64,000 nucleotides of DNA, from NCBI GenBank assembly GCA_026018925.1, contig JAKSZU010000004.1:9024017-9088016 (forward strand), read 5' to 3'. A program made the position numbers and the translations under genes. Position 1 is the stretch's first letter. The number at the start of each line of letters is the position of its first letter. The DNA comes from Tupaia tana (lineage: Eukaryota; Chordata; Mammalia; Scandentia; Tupaiidae). This document shows positions 23,010 to 33,727 of this stretch, piece after piece. Below the pieces are notes generated by a model. It was not told the DNA's origin. It made no database searches and worked only from the letters and a program-made list of their open reading frames with translations.

Positions 23010-23450
23010 TAAAATATAAACCTTTGACCCAGTGATTTCACTTCTTGGAATATCTTTCTTTTAAGGAAATAGAAATTTGGAAACGGGGGTGCACGGGCGT
23101 CTCTGTCACAGCACAACTGATCACAGAACTTCGCTGGTCGGAACTTGTTCCGAAAGCCCAGTGTCATGACCACGGCTGGGTAGCTAATGGTAAAGCCACG
23201 CGAGAAAGCCTGAAGTTGTGTTTCCAAAGACACTTAGCATGAGGAGAAGGCTTCTGATACAAGATAAAATGAAAAGAGTGTAATACAAATTGTAGGCACA
23301 CCTTTTCTCACATTGTACTGAAAAATGCTCCGAAGAAGGCCGGTGGGATTTACTTGTGAATATCAACAGTTGTTGCCTCTGGATGTTGAGAGCTCATTGT
23401 CTACAACGATGGTGTGTTGTTTTTGTAATCTAAAAAAAATTGTGTATATG
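23010..23450 (+). mobile_element. Old L1 3' fragment
   Basis: Contains the L1 landmarks tttgacccagtgatttcact and cttttaaggaaatag, followed by degraded 3' sequence. Short and stop-ridden. Confidence 0.5.
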
Positions 23451-23929
23451 CAAAAGAGAAGAAAATGGAAGCGTAAATGTGGTCGCAGTTTGCATTAAGG
23501 AGGTAGAGGTTTTGGAGCAAGAGTGTGAAGACCTGGATTCCGATTGCCTAGGTTATCATGCCAAGCATACAGGCTGGGGGGCACATGTTAAGAGGAAAAT
23601 AGATGAAGTGCGGGTTAGCTAGAAAGTTCTGGAAATCAGGGTAAACTGGAGGCCTGGGAAGAGCAGGCTCGGGCTGGGCCTGATCTGTGTGTGGCTGCAG
23701 AGCTCGTTTGGGGAGGACCACACAGCCTGAGCCTGAGTGGCTTCTGGGGTCAGAGCCAAGGCTGGGGGCAGCCTTCAAGGTGGAGAAAGACGGAGGACAG
23801 TCCCGTGATGGGCGCCGCTTCCTGCCGGTGTCGGTGGTGCCAAGGGTGGAGTGGAAAGAAAGAGCCCCCAGCTAAGGCCCTGAGGTCAGTGGTTAGCCAC
23901 CCAGGCGTTAGAATAGGAAGTGGCTTTTT

Positions 23930-24163
23930 TTTTGGGGGGGGAGTATGGGCACATGCCAGAGAGACAGAGACAGACAGAAGTGATAAATCACCCACTGGGG
24001 GGATGGCCATGCTGCAATCTCTTCTCCTCCATTCCCCTCTCGGGACTTTGGGCACGCACACAAATGCGCCCGGCATGAGTTTTGAGCCACTGGGCCTGGG
24101 ACTCAAACCATGATCAACCACGTGGGAGTCCTGCACCTTGACCACTGTGCCACCAGCTGGCCC
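23930..24163 (-). mobile_element. SINE-C copy
   Basis: agtatgggcacatgccagag to gccaccagctggcccc. Confidence 0.85.
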
Positions 24164-24179
24164 CATGGGAAAAAGTTTT

Positions 24180-24464
24180 TTTTTTTTTTTTTTTTTTTTT
24201 TTTGGAGAGGTTTTTTGCTATAGGGCGCGTGCGCTCGCCAGACAGACAGACAGAGAGAGACATAGAGACAGAAAGTGAGAAATCACCCCCCAGGAGGGAT
24301 AGTTACGCCACAATCCCTCCTCCTCCATTCTCCTCTCGGGATTCTGGGCAGGCACGCACACGCGCCCGGCGTGAGTTTTAAGCCACCGGGTCCGGGACGC
24401 GAACCGCGGTCGACTACGTGGGAGTCCAGCAACATAGCCATTACGCTAACTGCTGGTTCCCACC
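24180..24464 (-). mobile_element. SINE-A copy, young-looking
   Basis: CpG-rich copy with a 24-T tail. TSD CATGGGAAAAAGTTTT (24164-24179) and CATGGGAAGAAGTTTT (24465-24480). It landed beside the SINE-C above. Confidence 0.93.
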
Positions 24465-24981
24465 CATGGGAAGAAGTTTTGATGTCACCCAGCCACAGCT
24501 CTCTGCTTTGTTTCCATGTGGCCCATGACGTCCGATAAGATGACCCTGGGCTATGCGAAGTCCCCAGCACACTGCACGAAACCCCGTCCTGTTCTTTCCT
24601 ATCCAGGAAGGCAAAGTGAATTCAACTGACTGGAACCGATCTTAGGAAATAACCTTGAATCTATTCTGACGCCTGAAAAATACCACACAGCCCCGGCCTC
24701 AGACCGGCGGTTAGTGCCCCATGCCTGACTGCCACGCCTGTCTCTGACCCCATCGTTGCATGACGGGGAACCTGAGGCCCAGAGAAGCGGAAGCACCATG
24801 GCCGCGTGAGTACGGGAGGAGGGGGGCCAGGCCGAGCGCTCACACCAGACCGTGGCCCTCAGTCCCTGCCTCCTGCGGTGCTTTACCCTCCACTGCGTGG
24901 TGGCAGAGCTGCCGGCTGTCAGCTGGGTGCTGGTGTAGTGAGGGAGACCGGGGAGGGAGCAAAGGCAGAAATACAGTGGGC

Positions 24982-25229
24982 GGGGCCGGCAGGTGGTGTC
25001 GTGGTTAAGTGCTGGACTCCCACGTGGTTGACTGCAGTTTGAGTCCCAGACCCGGCGGCTTGAAACTCATGCTAGGCATGTGTGCTTATGCGCTCAAAAT
25101 CCCGAGAAGAGAATGGAGAAGGGATTGCGGTGTGGCCATCCCCCGGGGGGTGATTTCTCACTTTCTCTCTGTCTCTTTGTGTCTCCCGTGGGTGCACATG
25201 GCCTATAGCAAAGATCTCTCTCTAAAAAG
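24982..25229 (+). mobile_element. SINE-C copy
   Basis: ggggccggcaggtggtgtcg to gcctatagcaaagatctctc. Confidence 0.9.
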
Positions 25230-25550
25230 AGAGAGATGGGACCCTGCAAGGTTCCATGCAGACCATGTCACCGGGAGGTACCTAACGAACTCAGAGCATT
25301 CCCCTCTGCCCCTCGCCCGTGCTCAGAAGTGAGGGGCCATCGGGACAGTGCGAGTTGACACGCGTCCCCGCCTCAAGCTGAAAACACGACTCCCCACATT
25401 TCAGAAGGGAACCTTATCTGATCGGAGGGTCTTTCCAGAATGTGGAGTGGGAGCCTCAGGGTGGGTCTTGTCTAAGGTGACCGGTGTCCTGACAGAGAGC
25501 AGCCTGGGCACAGGGGCAGACGGGCATGGGCCAGCCCCACATGGCTGGGA

Positions 25551-25724
25551 CCATACCCGGTGGCTTGAAAAACCTCGGGCACGTGTGTGTGCGCCCTAAA
25601 TCCCAAGAAGAGAAGGGATGGAAGTGTGGCCATTGCCCCAGGGGCGCTTTTCCCCGCTCCCTCCCTCCCTCTCTCTCTCTGTCTCTCTCTGGTGCGTGCA
25701 CATGGCCTATGGCAAATTAAGACG
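25551..25724 (+). mobile_element. SINE-C copy, 5'-truncated
   Basis: Starts at cccggtggcttgaaaaacct; the tRNA-like head is absent. Body and end (ggcctatggcaaattaag) are kept. Confidence 0.8.
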
Positions 25725-26569
25725 AGAGGCCTCAGAGGAAGCATGTCGTGTGATGATGGCGGTGATGACGGGTGTGTCTACAGGCCGACGAACGCGAGAG
25801 TGGCCACAACCACCAGGAGCCCGAGGGCTGCGGTGACCTCCCCGCCCCGCCCTCAGAGGGACGCTGGCCTCCAGAACTTGCTGAGTGTCTGTTAAGACGC
25901 CTCCTTTGTGGTCTGGGTCCCTGCAGCCCTGGCGACTGCACTGGCGGGACGGCGCGGACAGCCCCTGCGTGGCGAGTGTGCACAGACTGCACGTCCGCCA
26001 CCACAGGGTCCTCGCCCCAAGCCCTGGCCATCTGCCCCATGGTGGTGCGACCATTAGTCTAGGACCCAGCCCTGTCTTGCGCAGGTTCTGAGCCTTGGCC
26101 GACCACAGCCCCCACACCAGGCTCAGAGCCCGCGAGCTTTGAGGGAGGGGCAGGGGCCGGGCCAGGGCAGGGCGCCCTCTTCACTCACCTCAGCTTTCGC
26201 CCACCTTTCCAGCTGGACAGGGGCTGGGTACCAGAACAGGCTCCCAGGGCCCTCAGGCAGGGCTGGCTCCAGGAGCTCGTTCTACCCACAGTCAGCTCTG
26301 GCCTCTCACCCTGGCTGGGGGGCCGAGGAGGAGATCCCTTAGAGGAACTCACCCCCGGGCTCCACCATCTGCCCCGTCTAACTCGGCCCCCCACTCCATG
26401 GTCAGAGCTAACGCTGGGCTAAGGCCATGAGGAATGAAATGTCTCCCAGGTGATGCTTAAGAGACACACTGACACAGGCACGTGCTGGAGCAGGGAGAGG
26501 TAGAAGGGAGGGCTTCCTGGAGGAGGAATGACCTACAATAACTGCTGGTAAGTGTGGGCTAAATTTTCC

Positions 26570-26710
26570 TACATGACTACTATCAGCCAGGCACAGTCAT
26601 GTGCTTTTGTTTATTTTATTCATTGCTTCTTATGAGGCAGGCGATGTTATCTACATCCTAAAGATAAAACAGAAGCGGCAGGGATTGCAGGCTCGTGCAC
26701 GTGTGTCAGG
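26570..26710. repeat. MIR/L2-like relic
   Basis: tatcagccaggcacagtcat and cttcttatgaggcaggcgat, followed by aagataaaacagaagc, as in the end of L2/MIR-type repeats. Confidence 0.45.
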
Positions 26711-26814
26711 CGGCATTTACACTTGGCCTTCTGCTGTCAAAGCTCGCTTACTCTCGTGATGTCCTAAGGCTTTCCCTTTTCTGGGATACGTAGTGTTTAA
26801 AGGCCGCATGGGGT

Positions 26815-27030
26815 GGGGCCAGCAGGTGGCATGGGAGTCAAGGTGCTGGACTCCCACATGGCAAACCACAGTTCAAGTCCTGGGCTCGGCAGCTTGAAAA
26901 ATCATGCTGGGTGTATGTGTGTGCACCCACAATCGCGAAAGGAGAACGGAGGAGAAGGGACTGCAGCGTGGCCATCCCCCTGGGGGGTGATTTCTCAGTT
27001 TTCCTCTCTCTCTGTCCCTCGCCAATGAGG
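26815..27030 (+). mobile_element. SINE-C copy, 3'-truncated
   Basis: ggggccagcaggtggcatgg to gtgatttctcagttttcctc and a short end. Confidence 0.85.
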
Positions 27031-27083
27031 ACAGTCATGGGGGAGAGCCCAGCTGCCCACCTGGTGTAAAAGCACGCTGCTCT

Positions 27084-27590
27084 GGGCTGGCAGGTGGCAG
27101 GTTAAGGCGCTGGACCCCACAGAGCTGACTGGTTGGTCCCAGTCTGGACTTGGTGGCTTGAAAAATCATGCTCGGTGGGGCCAGGAGGTGGCGTGGTGGC
27201 TAAGGCACTGGACTCCTCCATGGCTGACCATGGTTTGAGTCCTGGACTTGGTGGGTTGAAACTCCTGCTGGGCGCATGTGCGTGTGTGCCCGAAATCCTG
27301 AGAGGAGAATGGAGAAGGGATTGTGGTGTAGCCATCCCCCGGGGGGTGACTTCTCACTCTCTCTAGCAAGTGCTCGTGCCCTCTAGCAAAAATCTCTCTA
27401 AAAAAACAAGAAAAGAAAGAAGGAAAATCACACTGGGTGCAAGTGCATGTGTTCCCAGAATCCTGACAGGGGATGAAGAGAAGGATTGTGGCGTGGACAT
27501 CCCCCATGGGGGGTGCTGTCTCATCCCCCCCATTTCTCTTTCTTTGGCAGGTGCACATACCCCTGAGCAAAATTAAAAAAAAAAAAAAAG
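27084..27590 (+). mobile_element. SINE-C copy split by another SINE-C
   Basis: Head 27084-27177 and body plus A tail 27440-27590 read continuously once the copy at 27178-27423 is removed. Confidence 0.85.
27178..27423 (+). mobile_element. SINE-C copy nested in a SINE-C
   Basis: gggccaggaggtggcgtggt to caaaaatctctc and an A-rich tail. Imperfect 16-bp TSD AAAATCATGCTCGGTG (27162-27177) and AAAATCACACTGGGTG (27424-27439). Confidence 0.85.
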
Positions 27591-28384
27591 CAGCAGCATC
27601 GTGCCCCGCTGGAGAGGCATGTGGCCACGTGGGGTGCACCCTGCCCAGGCCCCCCTGCGTAGGAGGGACACCAGCTTGACCCCGAGTGCTCTCCCCCATC
27701 TGGGTCGCCCTGCACGGGATGGCCAGTTCAGGCAGCAGTGGGCTCACCCCAGCCATCCGTCTGTACTCTAGATGGCCCGTCAGCCTCAGCACCCCTCCGC
27801 CCCGGCCACTCCCTTCCATGGGCCTCTGTGTGAGCGGTTTCCTCCCCCAGGCCTCGTCTGCCTGTTGGATTGTGTCTTCATTCCTGCGGCCCTTGTGACT
27901 TAGCTCGAGACCCAGCCCCCACCTGTGGACTCACCGTGTGTCTGGTGAACTCTGGGTATATGGGGAGGAGAGTGGGCGTGGGCCCTGGCTGTCCCTCAGG
28001 AGGGCAGGTGAGGAAGGGCCGAGGTAGGAGGGACTAAGGGTCCCGGATGAGGGGGCCCCTAGTCTGGACTAGGAAGGGTAGGCTGGCTGGCTCACGGGGC
28101 AGCCTATTGCTGGGGGTAGCATGGCTCTGCGTAGTGGGCAGGTTGGTTAACGGGCATCGAAGGGGCTGTGGCAGCGGGTGGGAAGCAGAGTCCCGCGATG
28201 CCTCTCAGAGGCAGGCAGTTTAGGACTCCGGCTGTCGAGGGCGAGAAGGTGTGAGTTTTCGAGGGAAGGTGCTGGCTGGGGTCGGGCTGCAGAGACCAAA
28301 GACAGGCTCCTGCAGGGCCAGGGGAAGCTGGCGAGCAGCCTCCCCGCCCCGAGGCCCGTCCCGACAGCACAGTCCACGTCTCGC
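27591..28384. other. GJA4 downstream flank, no gene seen
   Basis: Unique sequence beyond the GJA4 polyadenylation site, with no second polyadenylation signal of note. Confidence 0.55.
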
Positions 28385-28835
28385 TCGAGGTCAGGTCCTG
28401 TTTATTTCAGAGGCATACAGAGCGGAACTGGGAAGGATGAGAACTGGCCTCGTCCCCTGGACAGGCTGGGTGGGGAGGCTGTCTTCCGAGGGTTCCGGCT
28501 GGCCCAGCAGCCTCGTCAGCCTCTGCCTGTGAGGACAACCGGGGCAGCAGTTCTGCCATGGGGGGGGGGGGGGGGGCGAGGGGGGCCAGAGGACTCACAG
28601 TGACACCCTCGGCCCACCGTCTGTCCAGGAGCACCCGAGCTGGCTCTGCCTGGGGCAAAGACGCACTCCGGAGAGGAAGCCACCCAGTCCTGCGGGCGCC
28701 AGGAGGGCAGGAATTCAAGAACGCCACGGGGAGGCCCCTGCCCTCGCAGCAGTCCTCTCTACAGGCTTCAAGGATGGGTATCCGAGGCAGTGCCACCTCT
28801 CGGGGCCCCTCTGCTGGTGACATAAGCCCCAGCCC
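28385..28835 (-). other. GJA4: GJA4 3' UTR and polyadenylation signal
   Basis: AATAAA lies on the minus strand at 28401-28406, about 430 nt after the stop codon. A GT-rich stretch follows, as expected downstream of a cleavage site. The predicted mRNA would end near 28380-28395. The UTR contains an uninterrupted C tract (G on the plus strand, about 28560-28576). Confidence 0.75.
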
Positions 28836-29837
28836 CTACACATACTGCTTCTTGGAAGCAGAGCTGCTGGGGCGACTGGGGGACTTCCGGCCAGCCTGGG
28901 GGGGTGGGTCCAGGAACAGGGGTGGCCTGGAGGAAGCCAGCCTCTCCTCCGTGTTCAGGTTGGCCCAGTTCTGCTCACTGGACGAGAGCCCGTTGTAGGT
29001 GGGACATGACGGGGACGAAGGCCCCTCGCCCATGGGGAGGTAGAAGAAGACCTGGTCCGTGTAGGGGTCCGAGGAGGCGCCCTGGGCGGGGCTGGCATCC
29101 CGGCTGTGCCGGGCCTGCATCTCCCGGCGGAGGCGGCGACACAGCAAGTGCAGCAGCTCCAGCAGGTTAAGCCCCAGGGAGATGAGTCCGACCACCAGCA
29201 TGAAGATGATGAAGATGGTCTTCTCTGTGGGGCGAGAGACGAAGCAGTCCACCAGGTAGGGGCAGGGCGCGCGCTGGCACACAAACACGGGCTCCATGGT
29301 CCAGCCGTAGAGGCGCCACTGGCCGTAGAGGAAGCCCGCCTCCAGCACGCTCTTGCAGAGCACGCTGGCCACGTAGGTGCCCATCAGCGCCCCGCGGATC
29401 CTGAGGCGGCCGTCCTCCGCCACCGAGATCTTGGCCATCTGACGCTCCACGTGCGCCAGGGCCCGCTCCACCTGCGGGTCCTTGGCAGGCAGCGCCCGCA
29501 GCTCCCCCTCTTTCTGCCGCAGCCGCTCCTCTCGCCGAGACAGGTAGATGACGTGGCCCAGGTAGACCAGGGTGGGCGTGCTGACGAACAGGAACTGCAG
29601 CACCCAGTAGCGGATGTGGGAGATCGGGAAGGCCTGGTCGTAGCACACGTTGGTGCAGCCCGGCTGCGCCGTGTTGCACTCGAAGTCGGACTGCTCGTCG
29701 CCCCACACCGACTCGCCGGCCAGGCCCAGGATGAGGATGCGGAAGATGAAGAGCACCGTCAGCCAGATCTTGCCCACCACGGTCGAGTGCTCCTGCACCT
29801 GGTCCAGCAGCTTCTCCAGGAAGCCCCAGTCACCCAT
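28836..29837 (-). CDS. GJA4: Gap junction alpha-4 protein (connexin 37), complete coding exon
   Basis: Encodes 333 residues, the length of human connexin 37, in one uninterrupted exon as usual for connexins. Six subunits form a hemichannel in the plasma membrane, and two hemichannels dock to join cells; the protein is known mainly from arterial endothelium and oocytes. Visible: N-terminal MGDWGFLEKLL; four membrane segments near residues 21-41, 77-97, 154-174 and 206-228; extracellular loop 1 cysteines C54, C61, C65 (C-x6-C-x3-C); loop 2 cysteines C187, C192, C198 (C-x4-C-x5-C, the alpha-connexin spacing); a long cytoplasmic loop; and a C-terminal tail ending SSSASKKQYV. The start has purine at -3 and G at +4. 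The antisense strand is also open for long stretches, which I treat as a GC-rich shadow. Residue 319 is Ser. Identification is very secure. Confidence 0.99.
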   Translation of the reverse strand: MGDWGFLEKLLDQVQEHSTVVGKIWLTVLFIFRILILGLAGESVWGDEQSDFECNTAQPGCTNVCYDQAFPISHIRYWVLQFLFVSTPTLVYLGHVIYLSRREERLRQKEGELRALPAKDPQVERALAHVERQMAKISVAEDGRLRIRGALMGTYVASVLCKSVLEAGFLYGQWRLYGWTMEPVFVCQRAPCPYLVDCFVSRPTEKTIFIIFMLVVGLISLGLNLLELLHLLCRRLRREMQARHSRDASPAQGASSDPYTDQVFFYLPMGEGPSSPSCPTYNGLSSSEQNWANLNTEERLASSRPPLFLDPPPQAGRKSPSRPSSSASKKQYV

Positions 29838-29854
29838 GGCTCCAGGGCCTCCGT
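29838..29854 (-). other. GJA4: GJA4 coding-exon 5' UTR and splice acceptor
   Basis: On the minus strand the sequence ggtctctccgcag lies just before a 17-nt leader that runs into the ATG. The invariant AG is at plus positions 29855-29856. This places the start of the coding exon at 29854 and implies an upstream non-coding exon, as in other mammalian GJA4 genes. Confidence 0.8.
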
Positions 29855-30579
29855 CTGCGGAGAGACCGCGTCAGCGTGATGTGACAGCCAGGCACCTGCC
29901 TCAGCTTGTCCTAGCAAGGAGCCTGGAGGAGGGGTCTGCCACGCCCATCCTCCCCAGGGGGCGCCCAGGGAGGGGAAGGCCTGGCCTGGGGGCTCAGTGG
30001 GGCAGGGCAGGGGGAGCCAGAGCCGATGGTCTGTGACAGCGCTGGGCTCCCTACGAGCCCTGTGTTTCTCGGAAAGGCAGGGGTACAGTTAGGGTCCCTG
30101 TCCCATCACTCCTGTGCCCCTCTAGTCCTCACCCAGAGCCCCAGGATGAGCACGGCCCCAGGGGAGCCGAGCGCGCTGTGGCTCCTCTGCCTAAGAACAC
30201 AGAAGTCGGGCAGCACAGCTGTGCCAAGCCCGCCCTCCCTCTGCCTGAGGCTGGCTGCCCCACCGAGGCGACAGTGGCAGTGCGGGGTGGCATGGAGGTT
30301 TTACCTTCAGCCTCTCAGGGGGTCAAAGCTGCAGGGCCCCGCCTCCCTGCCCCCTCCCCAGCTGGCCTCAGGGCAGCCCTTAGCCCACCTGTCAGCCTGA
30401 GCCCCTGCAACTTCAGCACCCTCCTCCCCCGCGCTCCCCCACCGCCAGAGCCCGCTGGAAAGGAACTGTCACTGCGAGGTGGAGGCACAGGCCGGCAGTT
30501 CCCAGAGCATTTGGGGGAACAAGCTTTGGGAAGTGGGAGGAGGAAGGTGCCTCTTCCCTGGAGCAGAGCTGTGCAGGGC

Positions 30580-30720
30580 CAGGCTTTGAACCTGGGTTCA
30601 ATTCCTCCTTCCACTCTCACTGCCCCGGCCCTTGAGCAAGTAAGGACCTCTGGGCGCCTCAGTTTCCTCTCCCACGGCGAAGTGGAAAGAATGGCCTTCC
30701 TACCTCCCGGGCGGTGTGAG
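30580..30720 (+). repeat. MIR relic in GJA4 intron 1
   Basis: A tRNA-like part with gggttcaattcc is followed by cctcagtttcctctcccac, matching the MIR core order (box B region, then the cctcagtttcctcatctg motif). Confidence 0.6.
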
Positions 30721-30890
30721 CGCTCGATGGGAAGGAGGCAGGAAGCACTTGGCACCCGCTGGCCCGCGGGGGCTGGCAGAGGGGCTCAGTCCGCAGGCGC
30801 CCCGCGGCCAACGTCAGGCTCGGCCTTGCAGGACCCGCGTGCCCCGCCGGACCTCCCCGAGCAGGTGCGCCCGCCACCACCCTGACTCAC

Positions 30891-30938
30891 CGCCCGGCCA
30901 GGGGGAGGTGGGGACGACGGCCCAGCGCGCCGGGAACC
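30891..30938 (-). other. GJA4: GJA4 non-coding exon 1 (predicted)
   Basis: A consensus donor, GGCG followed by GTGAGT, lies on the minus strand (GTGAGT at 30885-30890). A TATA-like element is about 75 bp upstream of it. With initiation about 30 bp downstream of that element, exon 1 is roughly 48 nt. The intron to the coding exon is then 29855-30890 (1,036 bp). The donor overlaps a perfect AP-1 heptamer TGAGTCA, probably by chance. The 5' end is inferred, not seen. Confidence 0.65.
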
Positions 30939-30959
30939 CTGCTGCACCGCCGTGGGGCG

Positions 30960-31045
30960 CCTTAAATAGCAGCGCCGAGGGGCGGGGTGGGGGCAGGAAG
31001 CGACGGGGAGGGCTGGCGCTAGAGGACCCGCGGGGGCGGGGACCG
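30960..31045 (-). promoter_or_regulatory. GJA4: GJA4 core promoter: TATA-like box with GC boxes
   Basis: Minus-strand TATTTAAGG at 30960-30968 sits about 30 bp upstream of the inferred start. GC boxes (GGGGCGGGG type) lie just behind it near 30977-30990 and 31031-31042. The surrounding 30.85-31.1 kb is GC- and CpG-rich. Arterial factors such as SOX17, KLF2 and Notch effectors are reported regulators of this gene. I see GC/CACCC-type sites here but cannot assign a factor. Confidence 0.6.
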
Positions 31046-31430
31046 GACCGGACCGCAGCAGGACCAGAGGCCTCGCTCCGTGGACCCAGCTCCGGAGTGC
31101 GGGGCCACGGGGACTGGGAGTCCCCCACTCTCTCCACCCCTCCCTCGGGATGGCGATCGCTCCTGCCTCAGTTTCCGCGCCATGGAGTGAGCGCGCCCAG
31201 GACGGGGCTTCCAGGGCGGCGGGATTTGGGAGGATTAGGGCTAGTCCTTGCCGGGCCGAGCTGGCCTGAGGGACCCAGCAATGGCAGGTGGGCGTGGTGA
31301 CTGCAGGGTGCCAGGACGTGGGGGGTCTCACTGTTAGGACACGAGGAACATGGGTGGGAGGAAGGGTCGTAATCAATGCCCTGCTGGCTTTTCTGCCCAG
31401 CCCTCCTGCTTCCAGAATTATCTGACATTG

Positions 31431-31519
31431 GGACCAGCAGATGGCGCATTAGTTACTGGCTGGGCTCCCATGTAGTTGACAGAGGTTCAAATCCCAGACC
31501 CGGTGGCTTAAACCCCATG

Positions 31520-31558
<39 letters not shown>

Positions 31559-31691
31559 TGTGCCCAAGATCCCAAGAGGAGAATGGAGGAGAGGGGACTG
31601 AAGCATCCCTCCGAGGGTGTGTGGGGAGAAGAGTGATTTCTCACTTTCTCCCTACCTCTCTCTCAAAAATCGCTCAACAACAACAACAACA
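31431..31691 (+). mobile_element. SINE-A copy with a TG repeat
   Basis: ggaccagcagatggcgcatt head, about 30 bp of TG repeats at 31523-31551, CAA-repeat tail. Short TSD ACATTG (31425-31430, 31692-31697). It lies about 0.5 kb upstream of the GJA4 promoter. Confidence 0.88.
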
Positions 31692-33200
31692 ACATTGTCC
31701 GATGTCTCCAGCCCTGGACGGGCTACACAACCAGGGGTCAGTGAGGCCTGGGGAGAACCTTCTGAACTTCGGCCTGGGCCCATTCTCAGGCCTCAGGGGA
31801 TGGTGGGGGCACCCTGCCCCGCCCCCCCTGCTGCTCACTGGGACCACGAGTGGGTGTTGGAGGGCAGCCTGGGTGGGTGGGGAGGACCAGCCCTTGCTGG
31901 GCCAGGGATTAAGCACACCAGCCCTGCGCAGGGTGACGTGACAGGCTGCCAGGCGACTCTCAGGGGACTTGGTTAGGACGTTTCCCAGGGAGCAGCATTC
32001 CTGGAGAGGAACCCCACGAATCGGGCAGTGCTGACTGCTGGTGGCAGAGCGGAAGGGCTGCCTGTGGCGCCCTCTGGAACGGTGCCTCTCCCGTCCTCTG
32101 TAGCCCTGTAGAGCCCAGACGATAGTAGTGGCCTCTTGATGGTGTTGATGGGAGATCTGAGCAGGGCACGTATGCAACACCGGCCCGGAAAGCCATCCAG
32201 TGGTGTAACAGGGTCCTGGGCTGGGCTTGGAGGGACCTCTGGGGTGGCGTGGGGGAGGGTGTGGGGCAGCTAGAGAAAGGGAAAGTGGCGGAGGGTGCCA
32301 GGCCGGGGGCTGGTGGCAGAAAGGTCCCTGATTTTCCACAGCAAGGTTCAGACCCTGGACTCCTTGGGCCCCAGGCTGGGTTCTGAGGGTTTGTCTTTAG
32401 CCCCAGCAGGAGGGCCCCTGGGTCAGCAAGCGGTGGGTTCAGACCCTGAACTTCAGAGGTGGCTGGGGAGGGGGGCAGGCTGGCTTTGCCTTCCGGGCCT
32501 CTCCCTCAGGGCCGGGCTGGGCTGGGCCTCGTGGGTTTCCAGAGGGAAGGACTGCACCCACTCAGTTCTGACCCCGAGGGCATGAGAACAGGAGTCCCTG
32601 GAGGTGCTCTGGCCACGCCTCCACTGCAGCCCTTCTGGAGGAGGCTGGGCCCAGCCTCCCACAGCCTTCCTGCTCCGCCTACTGGGAAGGGGGTGGCGCC
32701 AAGCTACTCTCACCCTGCTTGACCCCTCCCTCAGGCCTCTGGAGATCAATCTGAATATCCTTCTTGAAGGGAGGAGGGAGCTGACCATTCCACCTGGGAG
32801 ACATCGAGACTCCACGCTCCCCCCCCATTCCAGTGGCCTCCCAGCTGGCCTCCTGGCCTCTCACCACCCCGACCCAGCCTCCATGCATCCCTAGAAATCC
32901 CCCACAACTCTGCCCCACTGAGAAAGCTGTGGCTTCCTGTAGCCTCGGGTAAGCCAGGCCTGAGCTCTCCCAACCTCTGGCCTCGGCCACCTCTCCTGCG
33001 TCATCCCCGCCCCCTTTCACTCTGATAGCCATATCTAACTTCCTGTGTCCAGCCTGTCCCCCTGCCTGGAGCACCGCGCATGCTGAGCCTTGTCCCCTCC
33101 TCCTAGAAGTCCTCTTGCTGGCCTCCACTGAGGTAGGGCTCTCTCTGTGCTCTTAGCAGCTCACGTAGAGCCCATGGTGCATTAAGAGAAGTCCTGGTGG
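31692..33200. other. GJA4 upstream spacer, no gene seen
   Basis: Unique, GC-rich. A weak CTCF-like half match (CCAGAGGGCGCC, minus strand) lies near 32068-32080. No SINEs. Confidence 0.5.
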
Positions 33201-33453
33201 AGGGCCAGCGGGTGGTATGGTGGTTAAGGCCCTGGATGCCACAGGGTTGACCACAGTTTGAGTCTCAGACCTGGTGGCTTGAAAGTCATGCTGGCTGTGT
33301 GCATGCGTGCCCAAAATCTCAGGAGGAGAATGGAGAAGAGTGGATTGCGGTGTGGCCATTCCGCCTGGAAGTGATTTCTCACTTCCCCTCTCACCGTCTC
33401 TTTGTCTCTCTCTGGTGAGCCCACATGCCCTGTGGTAAAAACCTCAAAAAAAT
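33201..33453 (+). mobile_element. SINE-C copy
   Basis: agggccagcgggtggtatgg to ccctgtggtaaaaacctc and A's. Confidence 0.88.
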
Positions 33454-33727
33454 TGTGGTTGAAAAAAAGCCGCCCACCATCAAACTCACCATTTCACCAC
33501 TCTGAGTCCAGGAGGGTGGAGTATGGGCAGCGAATGGCCAGAGCTATTCCATCTCGCAAGACCGAGACTCGGACCCCGCAGACGCCCTTCCTCCCCTTCC
33601 CGCACACCTTGGTGCCCTGTTGGTTTTTACCCCCGAGAGCCCCTTGAAGGAAGGGTCGTGTTTGTGTTCCCAGCACCTAGCAGGGCACCATGCCCGTGTA
33701 GGAGTTTATCAATCAAGCCGGTATTTA

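Larger units (their letters stand above)
25230..26814. other. No gene seen; GC-rich unique sequence
   Basis: Contains the truncated SINE-C at 25551 and an MIR/L2-like relic at 26570. Overlapping frames on both strands are typical of non-coding GC-rich DNA. Confidence 0.5.

Noticed and set aside
29106-29879. A 257-codon plus-strand open frame across GJA4
   Set aside because: Antisense shadow of the GJA4 coding exon, low complexity and rich in His, Gln, Ala and Val.
30882-30890. A regulatory AP-1 site at the GJA4 exon 1 donor
   Set aside because: The heptamer is explained by the consensus splice donor, so independent function cannot be argued from sequence.
32066-32080. A third CTCF site in the spacer
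   Set aside because: CCAGAGGGCGCC matches only the right half of the motif.
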